Source of the DNA: Mycolicibacterium aurum
GTDB lineage: Bacteria > Actinomycetota > Actinomycetes > Mycobacteriales > Mycobacteriaceae
Length of the DNA stretch: 64,000 nt
Assembly: GCA_900078775.1 (NCBI GenBank)
Contig: LT549889.1
Span: forward strand, 2,914,001-2,978,000
Direction: 5' to 3'
Shown: positions 8,960 to 16,801 of the stretch, in pieces
Layout: the number at the start of each line of letters is the position of its first letter
How positions within the stretch are numbered: position 1 is the first letter of the stretch
Notes under the pieces: model-generated
Seen by the model: the letters and a program-made list of their open reading frames with translations, nothing else
Told to the model about the DNA's origin: nothing
Database searches by the model: none
Made by a program: the position numbers and the translations under genes

Positions 8960-10228
8960 TCAATCGAGGCGGGAGGTCTCCAGCGTCACTCCGGCGGCCG
9001 GCAGTCGGGTCAGCAGCGCATCGCCCATGGCCGCAGCCGGGGTCAGCACTCCCCGCAGGTCCGACAGCTTGTCGCGGTCGAGGGCGAGCGCCAACCCGGA
9101 CTCCGCGAGCAGCACCGCGGTGGCCTTGTATCCGGGGTCGCCCTGCTGGGCGATGGTGGCCCGGTAGCGGGCACCGGTGGTCGTCGTGGTGTACGTCTCG
9201 ACGTGGTAGTAGCCCTTCTCCCGGGTGCGTTCGCTCGGGCCGGTGCCCGGCTTGGGCAGCACCCGCTCCAGCAGGCCCCTGGGCACCTTGTTGATGTAGC
9301 GGGTGCCCAGGCCGAAGGTGGCGACGCTGGCCGCGGTCTCCAGCGCCGCCGCCACCGGCGCCACGACCGAGGAACCGACGCTCATCTGCTCGGCGTACCG
9401 GAACGTCCGCCCGTAGGACCAGTTCAGCAGCGCGTTGCTGCGGCGCACGATGCGCGAGTTGGGGGCGGCCATGGCGAACGCGCCGGTCCAGATGCCGTCG
9501 AGTTCGGGGGCGATCTCGCGGCCGCGGCGCCACGGGTTGTCCGACTGCGGGCCGAGTTCCGGCTCGGCTCCCCGGTCGGTGCTCAGCGTGTACGGGTCCT
9601 GCAGGTCGTCGCGCGACTGCGGGTTCTCCGCGGCGGTCCGCATGAACTCGATCATCGAAGCGACGGTGCCGCCGGAGACACCACCGGCGAACGAGCGCAG
9701 CACGAAGTTGGTGTCCACGAGTTCCCCGGCGCCGTCCGCGCGGACCCGGTCGAACAGCGCGTAGACGGTGATATCCGATGGCACGGAGTCGAATCCGCAG
9801 GAGTGCACGATTCGTGATCCGGTGTCGGCGGCCTGCTTGTGGAACTGTTCGGCGCTGTCCCGGATGAACAGCGTCTCCCCGGTGAGATCGGCATAGTCGG
9901 TGCCGGCCGCGACGCACGCCTGGACCAGCGGCATGCCGTAGTTGGTGTAGGGCCCGACGGTGGTGACCACGACCCGGGTGCGTGCGGCCATATCGGCCAG
10001 CGTGGACGGCTTGGAGGTGTCCGCTTCGATCAGGGGCCAGGACTGGGCCCGCTCACCGAGCGAGTCGCGCACCGCCCGGACCTTGGGCAGGGACCGGCCG
10101 GCCAGTGCGATGCGGGCGGCACCGCCGGCATCGGCGAGGTACTGCGCGGTCAGTTTCCCGGCGAAGCCGGTGGCGCCATACAGGACGAGGTCGAACTCTC
10201 GGTCGAATTCCGGCTGCGAGGAGGTCAT
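8960..10228 (-). CDS. Saccharopine dehydrogenase-like / trans-acting enoyl reductase family protein (Rv2449c-like)
   Basis: A 422-aa NAD(P)-binding protein. The Rossmann motif is seen directly after the N-terminus as LVLYGATGFAGKLTAQYL (about residue 14-31). The family contains saccharopine-dehydrogenase-like proteins and the mycobacterial trans-acting enoyl reductase Rv2953, and synteny (between valS and rpfE) points to Rv2449c. The role of that protein is not established; lipid-related reduction is a family-based guess. The ATG at 10228 was chosen because longer frames would run into the upstream peptidase gene. It follows the S9 peptidase gene by 11 bp, so the two are probably co-transcribed. 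Confidence 0.85.
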   Translation of the reverse strand: MTSSQPEFDREFDLVLYGATGFAGKLTAQYLADAGGAARIALAGRSLPKVRAVRDSLGERAQSWPLIEADTSKPSTLADMAARTRVVVTTVGPYTNYGMPLVQACVAAGTDYADLTGETLFIRDSAEQFHKQAADTGSRIVHSCGFDSVPSDITVYALFDRVRADGAGELVDTNFVLRSFAGGVSGGTVASMIEFMRTAAENPQSRDDLQDPYTLSTDRGAEPELGPQSDNPWRRGREIAPELDGIWTGAFAMAAPNSRIVRRSNALLNWSYGRTFRYAEQMSVGSSVVAPVAAALETAASVATFGLGTRYINKVPRGLLERVLPKPGTGPSERTREKGYYHVETYTTTTTGARYRATIAQQGDPGYKATAVLLAESGLALALDRDKLSDLRGVLTPAAAMGDALLTRLPAAGVTLETSRLD

Positions 10229-10239
10229 ACGTCCCGAAG

Positions 10240-12207
10240 CTACCCGAGGAGTTCCGGCAGGCCCACGTCCCGGCCGAACAGGTGCCGGTGCAGGAACGCG
10301 GTGACCACCTGGTACCAGATCTTGGCGTGCTGCGGCGCTCCCACCCAGTGCCCTTCGGAGGGGTAGTACAGGAACTGGTGGGCACTGCTGCCGTCGTCGG
10401 CGGCGGGCAGCCCGGACCGGCTGAGCAGCTCGTACCACAGCCGCAGGCCCTCCCCGATGGGGACGCGATAGTCCTTGTCACCGTGGATGACCAGCATCGG
10501 GGTGCGGATGTCGCCGACGTGGTGATGCGGCGAGTTCCGTTGGGTCATCTGCTCGGTCATCTCGCGGACCCACCAGTACGCCCCGTCGGTGGTGTGCCCG
10601 AACTGGTCCAGCGCCCACAGGCTGGCGTGGGTGACGATGGCGTCGAACCGGTCGGTGTGCCCGGCGATCCAGTTGGCCATGTAGCCGCCGAAGGAGCCGC
10701 CCATGGCCGCGGTGCGCGCGGCATCCACGCCCGGATGCGCACAGGCCGCCTCGGTGGCGGCCATCAGATCGGTGTAGGGCGCCGCGCCCCAGGCACCCCA
10801 GCCGCGCTGGATGAACTCCTGCCCGTACCCGGTGGACAGCGCCGGGTCCGGCAGCAGCACCGCATACCCCTGCGCGGCCAGCAGCCACGGATTCCACCGC
10901 CAGTGCCAGGCGTTCCAACTGGCCAGCGGCCCACCGTGAATCCACAGCAGCAACGGCGCCGGGGTGTCGGACTCCGGCAGGATCAGCCAGGACCGCACCG
11001 CGGCGCCGTCCTCGGCGGTGGCGGTGAGCTCCTCCAGATGCCCTGGCAGTTCCGGGAACTCGACACACGGCAGGGCCGTGACGGTGCCGTCGGCGGCGAT
11101 GCGCACCGGGTGTGACGGGGTGCGGTAGGAGCTGCGCAGCGCGAAGATCAACCCGCCGGGTGCGGTCCGCACATCGGTGTAGCTGAAATCGTCGTCGGTC
11201 AACCGGGTCACCGTCGCGGTCTGCGGGTCGGCGGCGAACACCGGGCCGCGCCCGTCCTCGTCGGCGGTGACGAGCAGCGTCGTGCCGTCGGCCGACCAGG
11301 TCACCGAGGTGGGCCAGCGGTCCCAGTCTCCCAGTTCGACGCGTTCACCGCCGAAGGCCTGCCAGCACAACGTGATCCGCGGCGCCTGCAGCGGGGTGGA
11401 CAGCGTTTCGCGCAGATAGGCCACCCGGGTGCCGTCCGGGGATATCGCGGGCTGGCCCAGGTCCGCGCCGGGATCGTCGGCGACGACGGTGTGCCGGCCG
11501 GTGCCGAGGTCGATGCGCACGATCCGGGACCGCAGCGCCACGGCGGGTGCGGCGGACCGCCACCCGGTGACCAGGAAGCTGCCGTCGGCGCTGAGTTGGC
11601 AACTCGTCTCGCGCAGTGCGCCGCCGGGGGCCGGGGTCAGATCGCGCAGGCCGTCGGCGGTGTCGAACAGATGCGGCTGTTCGGGGCCGAGGTCGTGGTC
11701 CCAGTACCGCACCGGGTAGCCGGTGTGCAGGATCGCCGACACCTTGTTGTCCTTGCGCAGCTTGCGCAGCCGTTTGTCGTCCTCGAGGTCGGTCGCGGTG
11801 GGCAGCACCGGTGCGGTGATCACCGTGGCCGCGGCGTGCCGGGCGGTGTGCACGGCGGCCACCCCGCCAGGCAGGGACAGTTCCCGGGCCGCCTCGCCGC
11901 CGTCCCGGGGCAGCCGCCACAGCGCCACGGACGGTTCGTCCTCGCCGGGTTCGGCCCGTTTCGCCATGAACAGCAGATCGCCGTCGGAGGTGAAAACCGG
12001 CGCCGACTCCCCCGTGGCGCCCTGGGTCAGCCGGCGGGCCGGCCGCACCCCGGCGGGGTCCAACTCCCATATCGCCGTGACGTATTCGGTCCGGTCGGGG
12101 TTGAGCTCGCTGACCGTGGTGACCACCCGGGTGCCGTCCGGGGACACGGCCAGACCCGCCACCCTGGGCAGTTCGAAATAGGCATCCAGATCGTGGAACG
12201 GCGTCAT
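10240..12207 (-). CDS. S9 family prolyl oligopeptidase-type serine peptidase
   Basis: A 655-aa cytoplasmic peptidase with a seven-bladed propeller followed by an alpha/beta-hydrolase domain. The propeller shows repeated SPDGTRV and SADGT blade ends (residues about 20-380). The catalytic domain carries the nucleophile Ser in MGGSFGGYMANW, the Asp in IHGDKDYRVP and the His in PSEGHWVG near the C-terminus, so the triad is complete. Similar to acylaminoacyl-peptidase/dipeptidyl-peptidase-like members of S9C. No signal peptide. It is the first gene of a two-gene unit with the Rv2449c-like protein. Confidence 0.88.
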   Translation of the reverse strand: MTPFHDLDAYFELPRVAGLAVSPDGTRVVTTVSELNPDRTEYVTAIWELDPAGVRPARRLTQGATGESAPVFTSDGDLLFMAKRAEPGEDEPSVALWRLPRDGGEAARELSLPGGVAAVHTARHAAATVITAPVLPTATDLEDDKRLRKLRKDNKVSAILHTGYPVRYWDHDLGPEQPHLFDTADGLRDLTPAPGGALRETSCQLSADGSFLVTGWRSAAPAVALRSRIVRIDLGTGRHTVVADDPGADLGQPAISPDGTRVAYLRETLSTPLQAPRITLCWQAFGGERVELGDWDRWPTSVTWSADGTTLLVTADEDGRGPVFAADPQTATVTRLTDDDFSYTDVRTAPGGLIFALRSSYRTPSHPVRIAADGTVTALPCVEFPELPGHLEELTATAEDGAAVRSWLILPESDTPAPLLLWIHGGPLASWNAWHWRWNPWLLAAQGYAVLLPDPALSTGYGQEFIQRGWGAWGAAPYTDLMAATEAACAHPGVDAARTAAMGGSFGGYMANWIAGHTDRFDAIVTHASLWALDQFGHTTDGAYWWVREMTEQMTQRNSPHHHVGDIRTPMLVIHGDKDYRVPIGEGLRLWYELLSRSGLPAADDGSSAHQFLYYPSEGHWVGAPQHAKIWYQVVTAFLHRHLFGRDVGLPELLG

Positions 12208-12498
12208 GCCCTCACCGTAATGCCCGGGCGGCGGCCGGCCGGGCTACCGGACGTCGGTGAGCCGAGCCGAGCTGCGCGCCATGACGGCGCGCGTCCCGAC
12301 GGGATCGGGCTACCGATCACAACTTTCGGCGCGGGCGAGATGTGGCAGCTCTTCACGCGGAATTAACCCGCAGTGATCGATAAGACACATTCCCGCAGTT
12401 AGCTTCAATCCGGTACACCGTCAGTACCTGAAGGCCACTGCCGTTAAACGCAGGGCTCCCCCCACCCCATCCCCCGAAACAGAGCGGCGGAGGTTCCA
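12208..12498. other. Intergenic region between the S9 peptidase and amt genes
   Basis: About 290 bp with no gene. Divergent promoters for the peptidase and the ammonium transporter must lie here. The half nearer amt is AT-richer (around 12355-12420) and includes GAATTAACCC and AGTTAGCTTC stretches that loosely recall GlnR half-sites, but I cannot identify a clear GlnR box. A strong purine-rich ribosome-binding site (GGCGGAGG, 12486-12493) precedes the TTG start of amt. Confidence 0.5.
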
Positions 12499-13830
12499 TT
12501 GACCCCTGAAGTCGAGGACGCCATTGCGGTGATGACCGCAGTGAACAACGAATTTTATTTCTGGATGTCCATTGCGTTGATGATGCTCATCCACGCGGGC
12601 TTCCTGGCCTACGAGATCGGGGCCTCCCGGTCCAAGAACGTGCTGGCGACCGCGATGAAGAATCTGCTCGCGCTGGCGACGATCATCGCATCGTTCTTCT
12701 TCGTGGGCTGGTTCCTTTACAACGCCATGCCCAGCGGGTTCCTCGAGATGACCGATGCCGCGAAGGCCGCGTTGCCGTGGAGCGACAACATGGGCCCGAA
12801 CACCGCCGACTCGGTCAGCGGCATCTCGTGGGGCGCATTCGCGCTGTTCGCCGCCACCACCGGCTCGATCATGTCCGGCGCTGTGCTGGAACGTATCCGG
12901 ACCAGCGGGTTCCTGGTCCTGACCGTCTTCGTCGGTTCGGTCACCTGGATCATCGGCGCGGCCTGGGGGTGGCACGGCGCCGGTTGGATGCTGCTCAAGC
13001 TCGGCTTCCACGATGTCGGTGCGGCCGGCTGCGTGCACATGATCGCCGGTTTCGGAGCGCTCGGCATCCTGATCAACCTGGGCCCGCGCATCGGCCGGTT
13101 CCTGCCCGACGGCACCGCTGTCACCATCCGTCCGCACAACCTGCCGTTGACCATGCTCGGCCTGATGTTGATCTTCACCGGCTTCTTCGGCTTCCTGATG
13201 GGTTGTGTCATCTACGGTTCCGGCGGTTACGCGACGATCTACGGCAGCCCGACCACGCTGTCGGCGTTCGCGTTCAGCACCCTGATGGGTCTGGCCGGCG
13301 GCATCATCGGCGCCTACATGACCTCGCGTGGTGAGCCGTTCTGGACCATCTCCGGTGGTCTGGCCGGCATCATCGCCCTGGCCTCGGGCATGGATCTGTA
13401 CCACCCGGCGCTCGGGTTCGTCATCGCCCTGGTCGCCGGTGCCATCACGCCCTACATCGGAAAGCTGCTGGAGAAGTTCCGGATCGACGATGTGGTGGGT
13501 GCGGTGGCCGTGCACGGCGGCATCGGCGTGTACTCGCTGCTGATGGTGGGCATCTTCCTGGGCGGCTACCCCAACACCGACGGCAACCCGTCGATCTCGC
13601 TGTGGGGCCAGCTCGTGGGCATCCTGGTATTCGCCGCGCTGGGCTTCATCCCCACCTATGTGATCTCGCTCGGGTTGAAGAAGGTTGGGCTGCTGCGGAT
13701 TCCGGAGGAAGTCGAGCTGCAGGGCCTGGATCTGAGCGAGGTCCCGGCCACGCCGTACCCGGAGGGCACCCCGGTCACGGTGATGGCAACGACCAACGGC
13801 AAGGTACTCGTCGTCGAGGAGGCGAAGTAG
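12499..13830 (+). CDS. amt: Amt/Rh-family ammonium transporter
   Basis: Integral membrane ammonium (methylammonium) channel of 443 aa with about 11 membrane segments. The conserved Amt region is clear: GAGWMLLKLGFHDVGAAGCVH-type loop with the segment HMIAGFGALGILINLGPRIGRF, and later AVHGGIGVYSLL with the pore-associated His. The TTG start at 12499 is chosen because the SD GGCGGAGG is placed 5 bp upstream and the frame opens with MTPEVEDAIAV. The C-terminal cytosolic tail contains VELQGLDLSEVPATPYPEG. Its place between the valS and korAB blocks corresponds, from memory, to amtA of M. smegmatis. A small membrane protein gene abuts its stop, and a dimethylamine-oxidising operon lies downstream on the other strand. 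Confidence 0.92.
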   Translation: MTPEVEDAIAVMTAVNNEFYFWMSIALMMLIHAGFLAYEIGASRSKNVLATAMKNLLALATIIASFFFVGWFLYNAMPSGFLEMTDAAKAALPWSDNMGPNTADSVSGISWGAFALFAATTGSIMSGAVLERIRTSGFLVLTVFVGSVTWIIGAAWGWHGAGWMLLKLGFHDVGAAGCVHMIAGFGALGILINLGPRIGRFLPDGTAVTIRPHNLPLTMLGLMLIFTGFFGFLMGCVIYGSGGYATIYGSPTTLSAFAFSTLMGLAGGIIGAYMTSRGEPFWTISGGLAGIIALASGMDLYHPALGFVIALVAGAITPYIGKLLEKFRIDDVVGAVAVHGGIGVYSLLMVGIFLGGYPNTDGNPSISLWGQLVGILVFAALGFIPTYVISLGLKKVGLLRIPEEVELQGLDLSEVPATPYPEGTPVTVMATTNGKVLVVEEAK

Positions 13831-14049
13831 ATGTTCAGTCCCATCGACAGCTATGACGAACTCGGAGTGGTGTTCACGTTCGGCGGCTACTCGGCCGGCG
13901 TGTATATCGTCTTCCTGCTCTCCGTGGCCCTGTTCATCGGCTTCTTCGTCAAGATGATCAAGCACGAGAACAGCGCCTACAAGGCGATCATCGAACACAA
14001 GCCGGTCGAGCCCGGCCCGGCTGCCGAAGGAGAACCGACGGCCTACTGA
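13831..14049 (+). CDS. 72-aa single-span membrane protein coupled to amt
   Basis: Short protein beginning at the base right after the amt stop codon, so translation is probably coupled. It has one strong hydrophobic segment (VYIVFLLSVALFIGFFVKMI, about residues 26-45), a basic patch KMIKHENSAYKA on the inner side and an acidic/proline-rich tail ending GEPTAY. I do not recognise a named family. A plausible role is an accessory or stability subunit of Amt, but this is inference from the gene arrangement only. A strong terminator follows it. Confidence 0.8.
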   Translation: MFSPIDSYDELGVVFTFGGYSAGVYIVFLLSVALFIGFFVKMIKHENSAYKAIIEHKPVEPGPAAEGEPTAY

Positions 14050-14064
14050 TCGCGCAGAACCGGA

Positions 14065-14096
14065 AATCGCCCGGATCCGAAAGGATCCGGGCGATT
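14065..14096 (+). terminator. Strong hairpin terminator after the amt operon
   Basis: Perfect 14-bp stem (14065-14078 with 14083-14096) closed by a GAAA tetraloop, starting 15 bp after the stop of the 72-aa gene. There is a short TT-rich end. It is very likely the transcription terminator of the amt unit. Confidence 0.85.
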
Positions 14097-14116
14097 CTCG
14101 TCCACCCGAACCGTGC

Positions 14117-14174
14117 CGAGCAGACGTGAGTGGCCGCGAAATCAGCTGATATCGCGGCCATTCACGTCTGCTCG
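14117..14174. repeat. 58-bp near-perfect inverted repeat between convergent genes
   Basis: Two 23-nt arms (14117-14139 and 14152-14174) beginning CGAGCAGACGTGA pair along their whole length with one G-T pair. The 12-nt loop itself contains the 10-bp palindrome ATCAGCTGAT. It sits between the amt terminator and the end of the convergent DUF3445 gene, so it could terminate transcription from the right, but the length and symmetry go beyond a usual terminator. Similar GAGCAGACG-type inverted repeats occur, as I recall, between genes in other mycobacteria. Confidence 0.8.
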
Positions 14175-14213
14175 CAAGCGGGAGGTGCCCCCGGCCCGCG
14201 GGTGAGCTGGGGG

Positions 14214-15191
14214 TTACCCGACGGCCTGCAACCACTGCACCGCGCGGTCGCGGTACCCGATGATGCCCTTGTAGGTGGCGATGTCCTCGGGTAGTTCGGC
14301 CAGTACCGCCGCGGCGCGCTCGCGCCAGGGCTCGACGGCGGCCAGATCCGCCAGCGGCAGCATGTAACTGCGGATCAGGAAGCAGATCGAACCGGACTCC
14401 GGCAGCCGGATGAGGTGCTGGACCTCGACCCGCAGGTGCACGGTGCGGCCGAATTCCTCGTCGGAGACGTCGTGGATCATCGTCCGGTCCGGCCCCCACT
14501 CGTGATACAGCTCGGTGGAGACATCGAGGCGCCGGCCGATGGTCAACGTCCAATTGGTGCGCCGGTAGGTCTCACCGGGTTGCAGCCGCATCAGGAACTC
14601 CCGGGCGCGGGTGATCACCCCGGTCTCCCGCAACCGCGGCACCGGACCGTGGATCTCCAGAAAGGTCATCCCGACGTCGAAACCGAACGACCAGTCCGCG
14701 GCGAAGGTCACCACGCCGGCATCGCCGAAGAGATCGCCCTCGCGCTGGTCGAGCAGCACGATGTCCTCCTGCACCTGGCTCGCGATGTAGGACAGCGGCT
14801 CGGCCGGCAGGGTGGACCCGTCACCGACGACGAAGGTCTGCTCGATGCCCAATCTGTCGTTGCGCCACCGCCAGCCGTCACCGTCCCGCCGAAGCGACAT
14901 GGTGTCCGGGTAGGCGGTGGCGAGTTCGCGCATCAGGGTCAGCATGGCGTCCCAGCACGCCACGCGCATATGCGGCAGCACCGCGCTGCGGGTCGGATCG
15001 GCGGCGAGAATGGCCGCCCGCTCGGCCAGTTCGCGTTCGTATTCGCTGTCGACGTCGACGATCCGCTCGCCCCACCTGCCCACCGGGGTGTGTACCGCCG
15101 CCCCGGCGGGTTCCACGTTGGTGGTGTACCGGTAGGTGTCGGAGGGGAACGGAAAGGGGAAGGTGTGGACCAGATCGGGGGCGGAAATCAC
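14214..15191 (-). CDS. Heme-dependent oxidative N-demethylase-like protein (DUF3445)
   Basis: A 325-aa protein of the DUF3445 family, which includes subunits of the bacterial dimethylamine monooxygenase and is described as heme-dependent oxidative N-demethylase. Family-like stretches include YTTNVEPAGAAVHTPVGRW, the segment DWSFGFDVGMTFLEIHGPVP and the C-terminal GTG-like LPEDIATYKGIIGYRDRAVQWL. It starts with GTG that overlaps the reductase stop (GTGA), so the three genes from 16680 down to here are one translationally coupled operon. Expected reaction: oxidation of a secondary methylamine to a primary amine plus formaldehyde with electrons from the neighbouring reductase. The true substrate in this organism is not known. 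Confidence 0.8.
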   Translation of the reverse strand: MISAPDLVHTFPFPFPSDTYRYTTNVEPAGAAVHTPVGRWGERIVDVDSEYERELAERAAILAADPTRSAVLPHMRVACWDAMLTLMRELATAYPDTMSLRRDGDGWRWRNDRLGIEQTFVVGDGSTLPAEPLSYIASQVQEDIVLLDQREGDLFGDAGVVTFAADWSFGFDVGMTFLEIHGPVPRLRETGVITRAREFLMRLQPGETYRRTNWTLTIGRRLDVSTELYHEWGPDRTMIHDVSDEEFGRTVHLRVEVQHLIRLPESGSICFLIRSYMLPLADLAAVEPWRERAAAVLAELPEDIATYKGIIGYRDRAVQWLQAVG

Positions 15192-16132
15192 AGTGCTACC
15201 TCCAGGGTTCCGGAATCACCGCGGGACACGCAGGCCATCAACACATCGCCGGCCCGCTTCTCGGCGTCGGTCAGGTACAGATCCCGGTGGGTGACGGCGC
15301 CGGCGGATACCGGCACCCGGCACTCCCCGCACACTCCGCGGCGGCACAGGTTCGGGACCTCGATGCCGCGCCGTTCCAGTTCCTCCAGCAGGGACACCCC
15401 CGCCTCGACGGTGAATTCCTCTCCCGTGGAGGCGATCCGGGCCGGGAAGGGTTCGCCCGGGTCGAGTGCGTCGGCGCCGAAGTGTTCCAGATGGATCCGG
15501 CTCGGCGGCCAGCCCAGTTCTGCGGCCGCCTTCGTCACATCCTCGATGAACCCGGCGGGTCCACAGATGTAGAGGTGGGTGCCGAACGGTTGGTCACCGA
15601 GTGCGGCGAGTAGGTCGGCGGTGAACGCGGCACGGCCGGTGTGGATCGAGACGTGGTCGCCGAGCTCGGACACCGTGTCGACATAGGCCCCGCGCCCGGG
15701 TCGGTGCACATAGATCAGCCGGGTGTCCCGTCCCCAGCGGCGGGCGCTGCGCAGATGCGACACCATCGGGGTGATGCCGATGCCCGCGGCGACCAGCAGA
15801 TGACGGCGGGCCCGCAGCACCGGTGCGAAAGCGCTGCGCGGCGGGGAGACGGCCACGGTGTCGCCGAGGGCGAGTTCGTCGTGGATCCACCGGGATCCGC
15901 CCGTCCCGCCGTCGGCTTCGTCGCGACGCAGCACCGAGATCACGTAACTGTCCGGCCAGCTGCCCTCGCCGGTCAGCGAGTAGGCATTGGCCCGGCCCGC
16001 ACACTCCAGCACGATGTGGCTGCCCGGGGTGAACGATGGCAGCGGCGCGCCCTCCGGGTCGGACAGGGTCAGGGTCCGGATCCCGTCGATGGTGTCGTCG
16101 ACGGCGGTTACGGCCAGTTTGAGCGTGTTCAC
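15188..16132 (-). CDS. PDR/VanB-type flavin-ferredoxin reductase
   Basis: Electron-transfer subunit of 314 aa. Three domains are visible: an FMN/FAD domain with NAYSLTGEGSWP (about residue 49-60), an NAD(P)-binding domain with LLVAAGIGITPMVSHL (about 108-123) and ICGPAGFI, and a C-terminal plant-type [2Fe-2S] domain with the cluster cysteines in CRRGVCGECRVPV and a later MACVSR. This layout is that of phthalate dioxygenase reductase/VanB. It overlaps both neighbours by 4 bp. In this context it probably feeds electrons to the DUF3445 oxygenase, as the reductase component of a dimethylamine-monooxygenase-like system. Confidence 0.9.
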   Translation of the reverse strand: MNTLKLAVTAVDDTIDGIRTLTLSDPEGAPLPSFTPGSHIVLECAGRANAYSLTGEGSWPDSYVISVLRRDEADGGTGGSRWIHDELALGDTVAVSPPRSAFAPVLRARRHLLVAAGIGITPMVSHLRSARRWGRDTRLIYVHRPGRGAYVDTVSELGDHVSIHTGRAAFTADLLAALGDQPFGTHLYICGPAGFIEDVTKAAAELGWPPSRIHLEHFGADALDPGEPFPARIASTGEEFTVEAGVSLLEELERRGIEVPNLCRRGVCGECRVPVSAGAVTHRDLYLTDAEKRAGDVLMACVSRGDSGTLEVAL

Positions 16133-16680
16133 GCCGGCACCTCCGCGGGCCGTTCGGCGTCGACCAGGTACCCGAGATAGGTGCCCGATCGCCGCGAGAC
16201 ATGGTAGTGGACAACGAGATTCCTGTTACAGGACCGGCACGGCACGGTCTCTTCGAGGTTCACCCGGTCCCGGGTCACGGCGCCGCAGTGCACGCAGTGC
16301 ACGGCCCGTGATCCGACATCGGTGGATGCGACCGTCATCTCGTCGTCGGCGACGCCGAGATCCACCGCCACGCCCCGCAGGTACAGACAGGCGTCGGCGG
16401 GTCCGGCCATCATCAACCGCCAGCCGACGCGGGCCGAACCGATGTCGGCCCGCAAGACCGCGGTCGCTTCCCGCACAGACTTCGACGCGTCGAATCGATG
16501 CAGACGCACCGCGGATTCGGCTGCGGCCGGGGAAATCTGGGTGAGCCATCGCGCGGCGATATCGGCGCCGCGCGCGCCGAACGCCAGAACGGTCCAGGAT
16601 CGTCCCGAACGGTCGGCGTCCGGTTCGGTGGGGGCCAGTGCCCAGTCGGGCACACTCGTCAGTTCGAAGTCAGGTCGCAT
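16129..16680 (-). CDS. Dimethylamine monooxygenase subunit DmmA-like protein
   Basis: A 183-aa protein resembling the DmmA family. The C-terminal third has a zinc-ribbon-like CxxC pair: CVHCG and CRSCN, separated by about 17 residues, followed by LVVHYHVSRRSGTYLGYLVDA. The N-terminal part contains AFGARGADIAARWL, which looks like a nucleotide- or cofactor-binding loop. The start at 16680 is supported by GGAAGGGCTC ahead of ATG. It is the first gene of the Dmm-like operon and overlaps the reductase start by 4 bp. Divergent from the FAD monooxygenase gene across about 120 bp, so control could be shared. Confidence 0.75.
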   Translation of the reverse strand: MRPDFELTSVPDWALAPTEPDADRSGRSWTVLAFGARGADIAARWLTQISPAAAESAVRLHRFDASKSVREATAVLRADIGSARVGWRLMMAGPADACLYLRGVAVDLGVADDEMTVASTDVGSRAVHCVHCGAVTRDRVNLEETVPCRSCNRNLVVHYHVSRRSGTYLGYLVDAERPAEVPA

Positions 16681-16801
16681 GAGCCCTTCCGTGGACACCG
16701 AGGGTTGACTACGTTCCTCTCCAGGAAACCAAGGGTGCGTTTCGGCGATGTGACCTGTCTGTCTCGTCTGGTTGACGCCGCGCCGGATAACGTCTGGCGT
16801 C

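Noticed and set aside
12355..12420. GlnR box upstream of amt
   Set aside because: Only loose half-site resemblance; spacing and key bases do not fit well enough.
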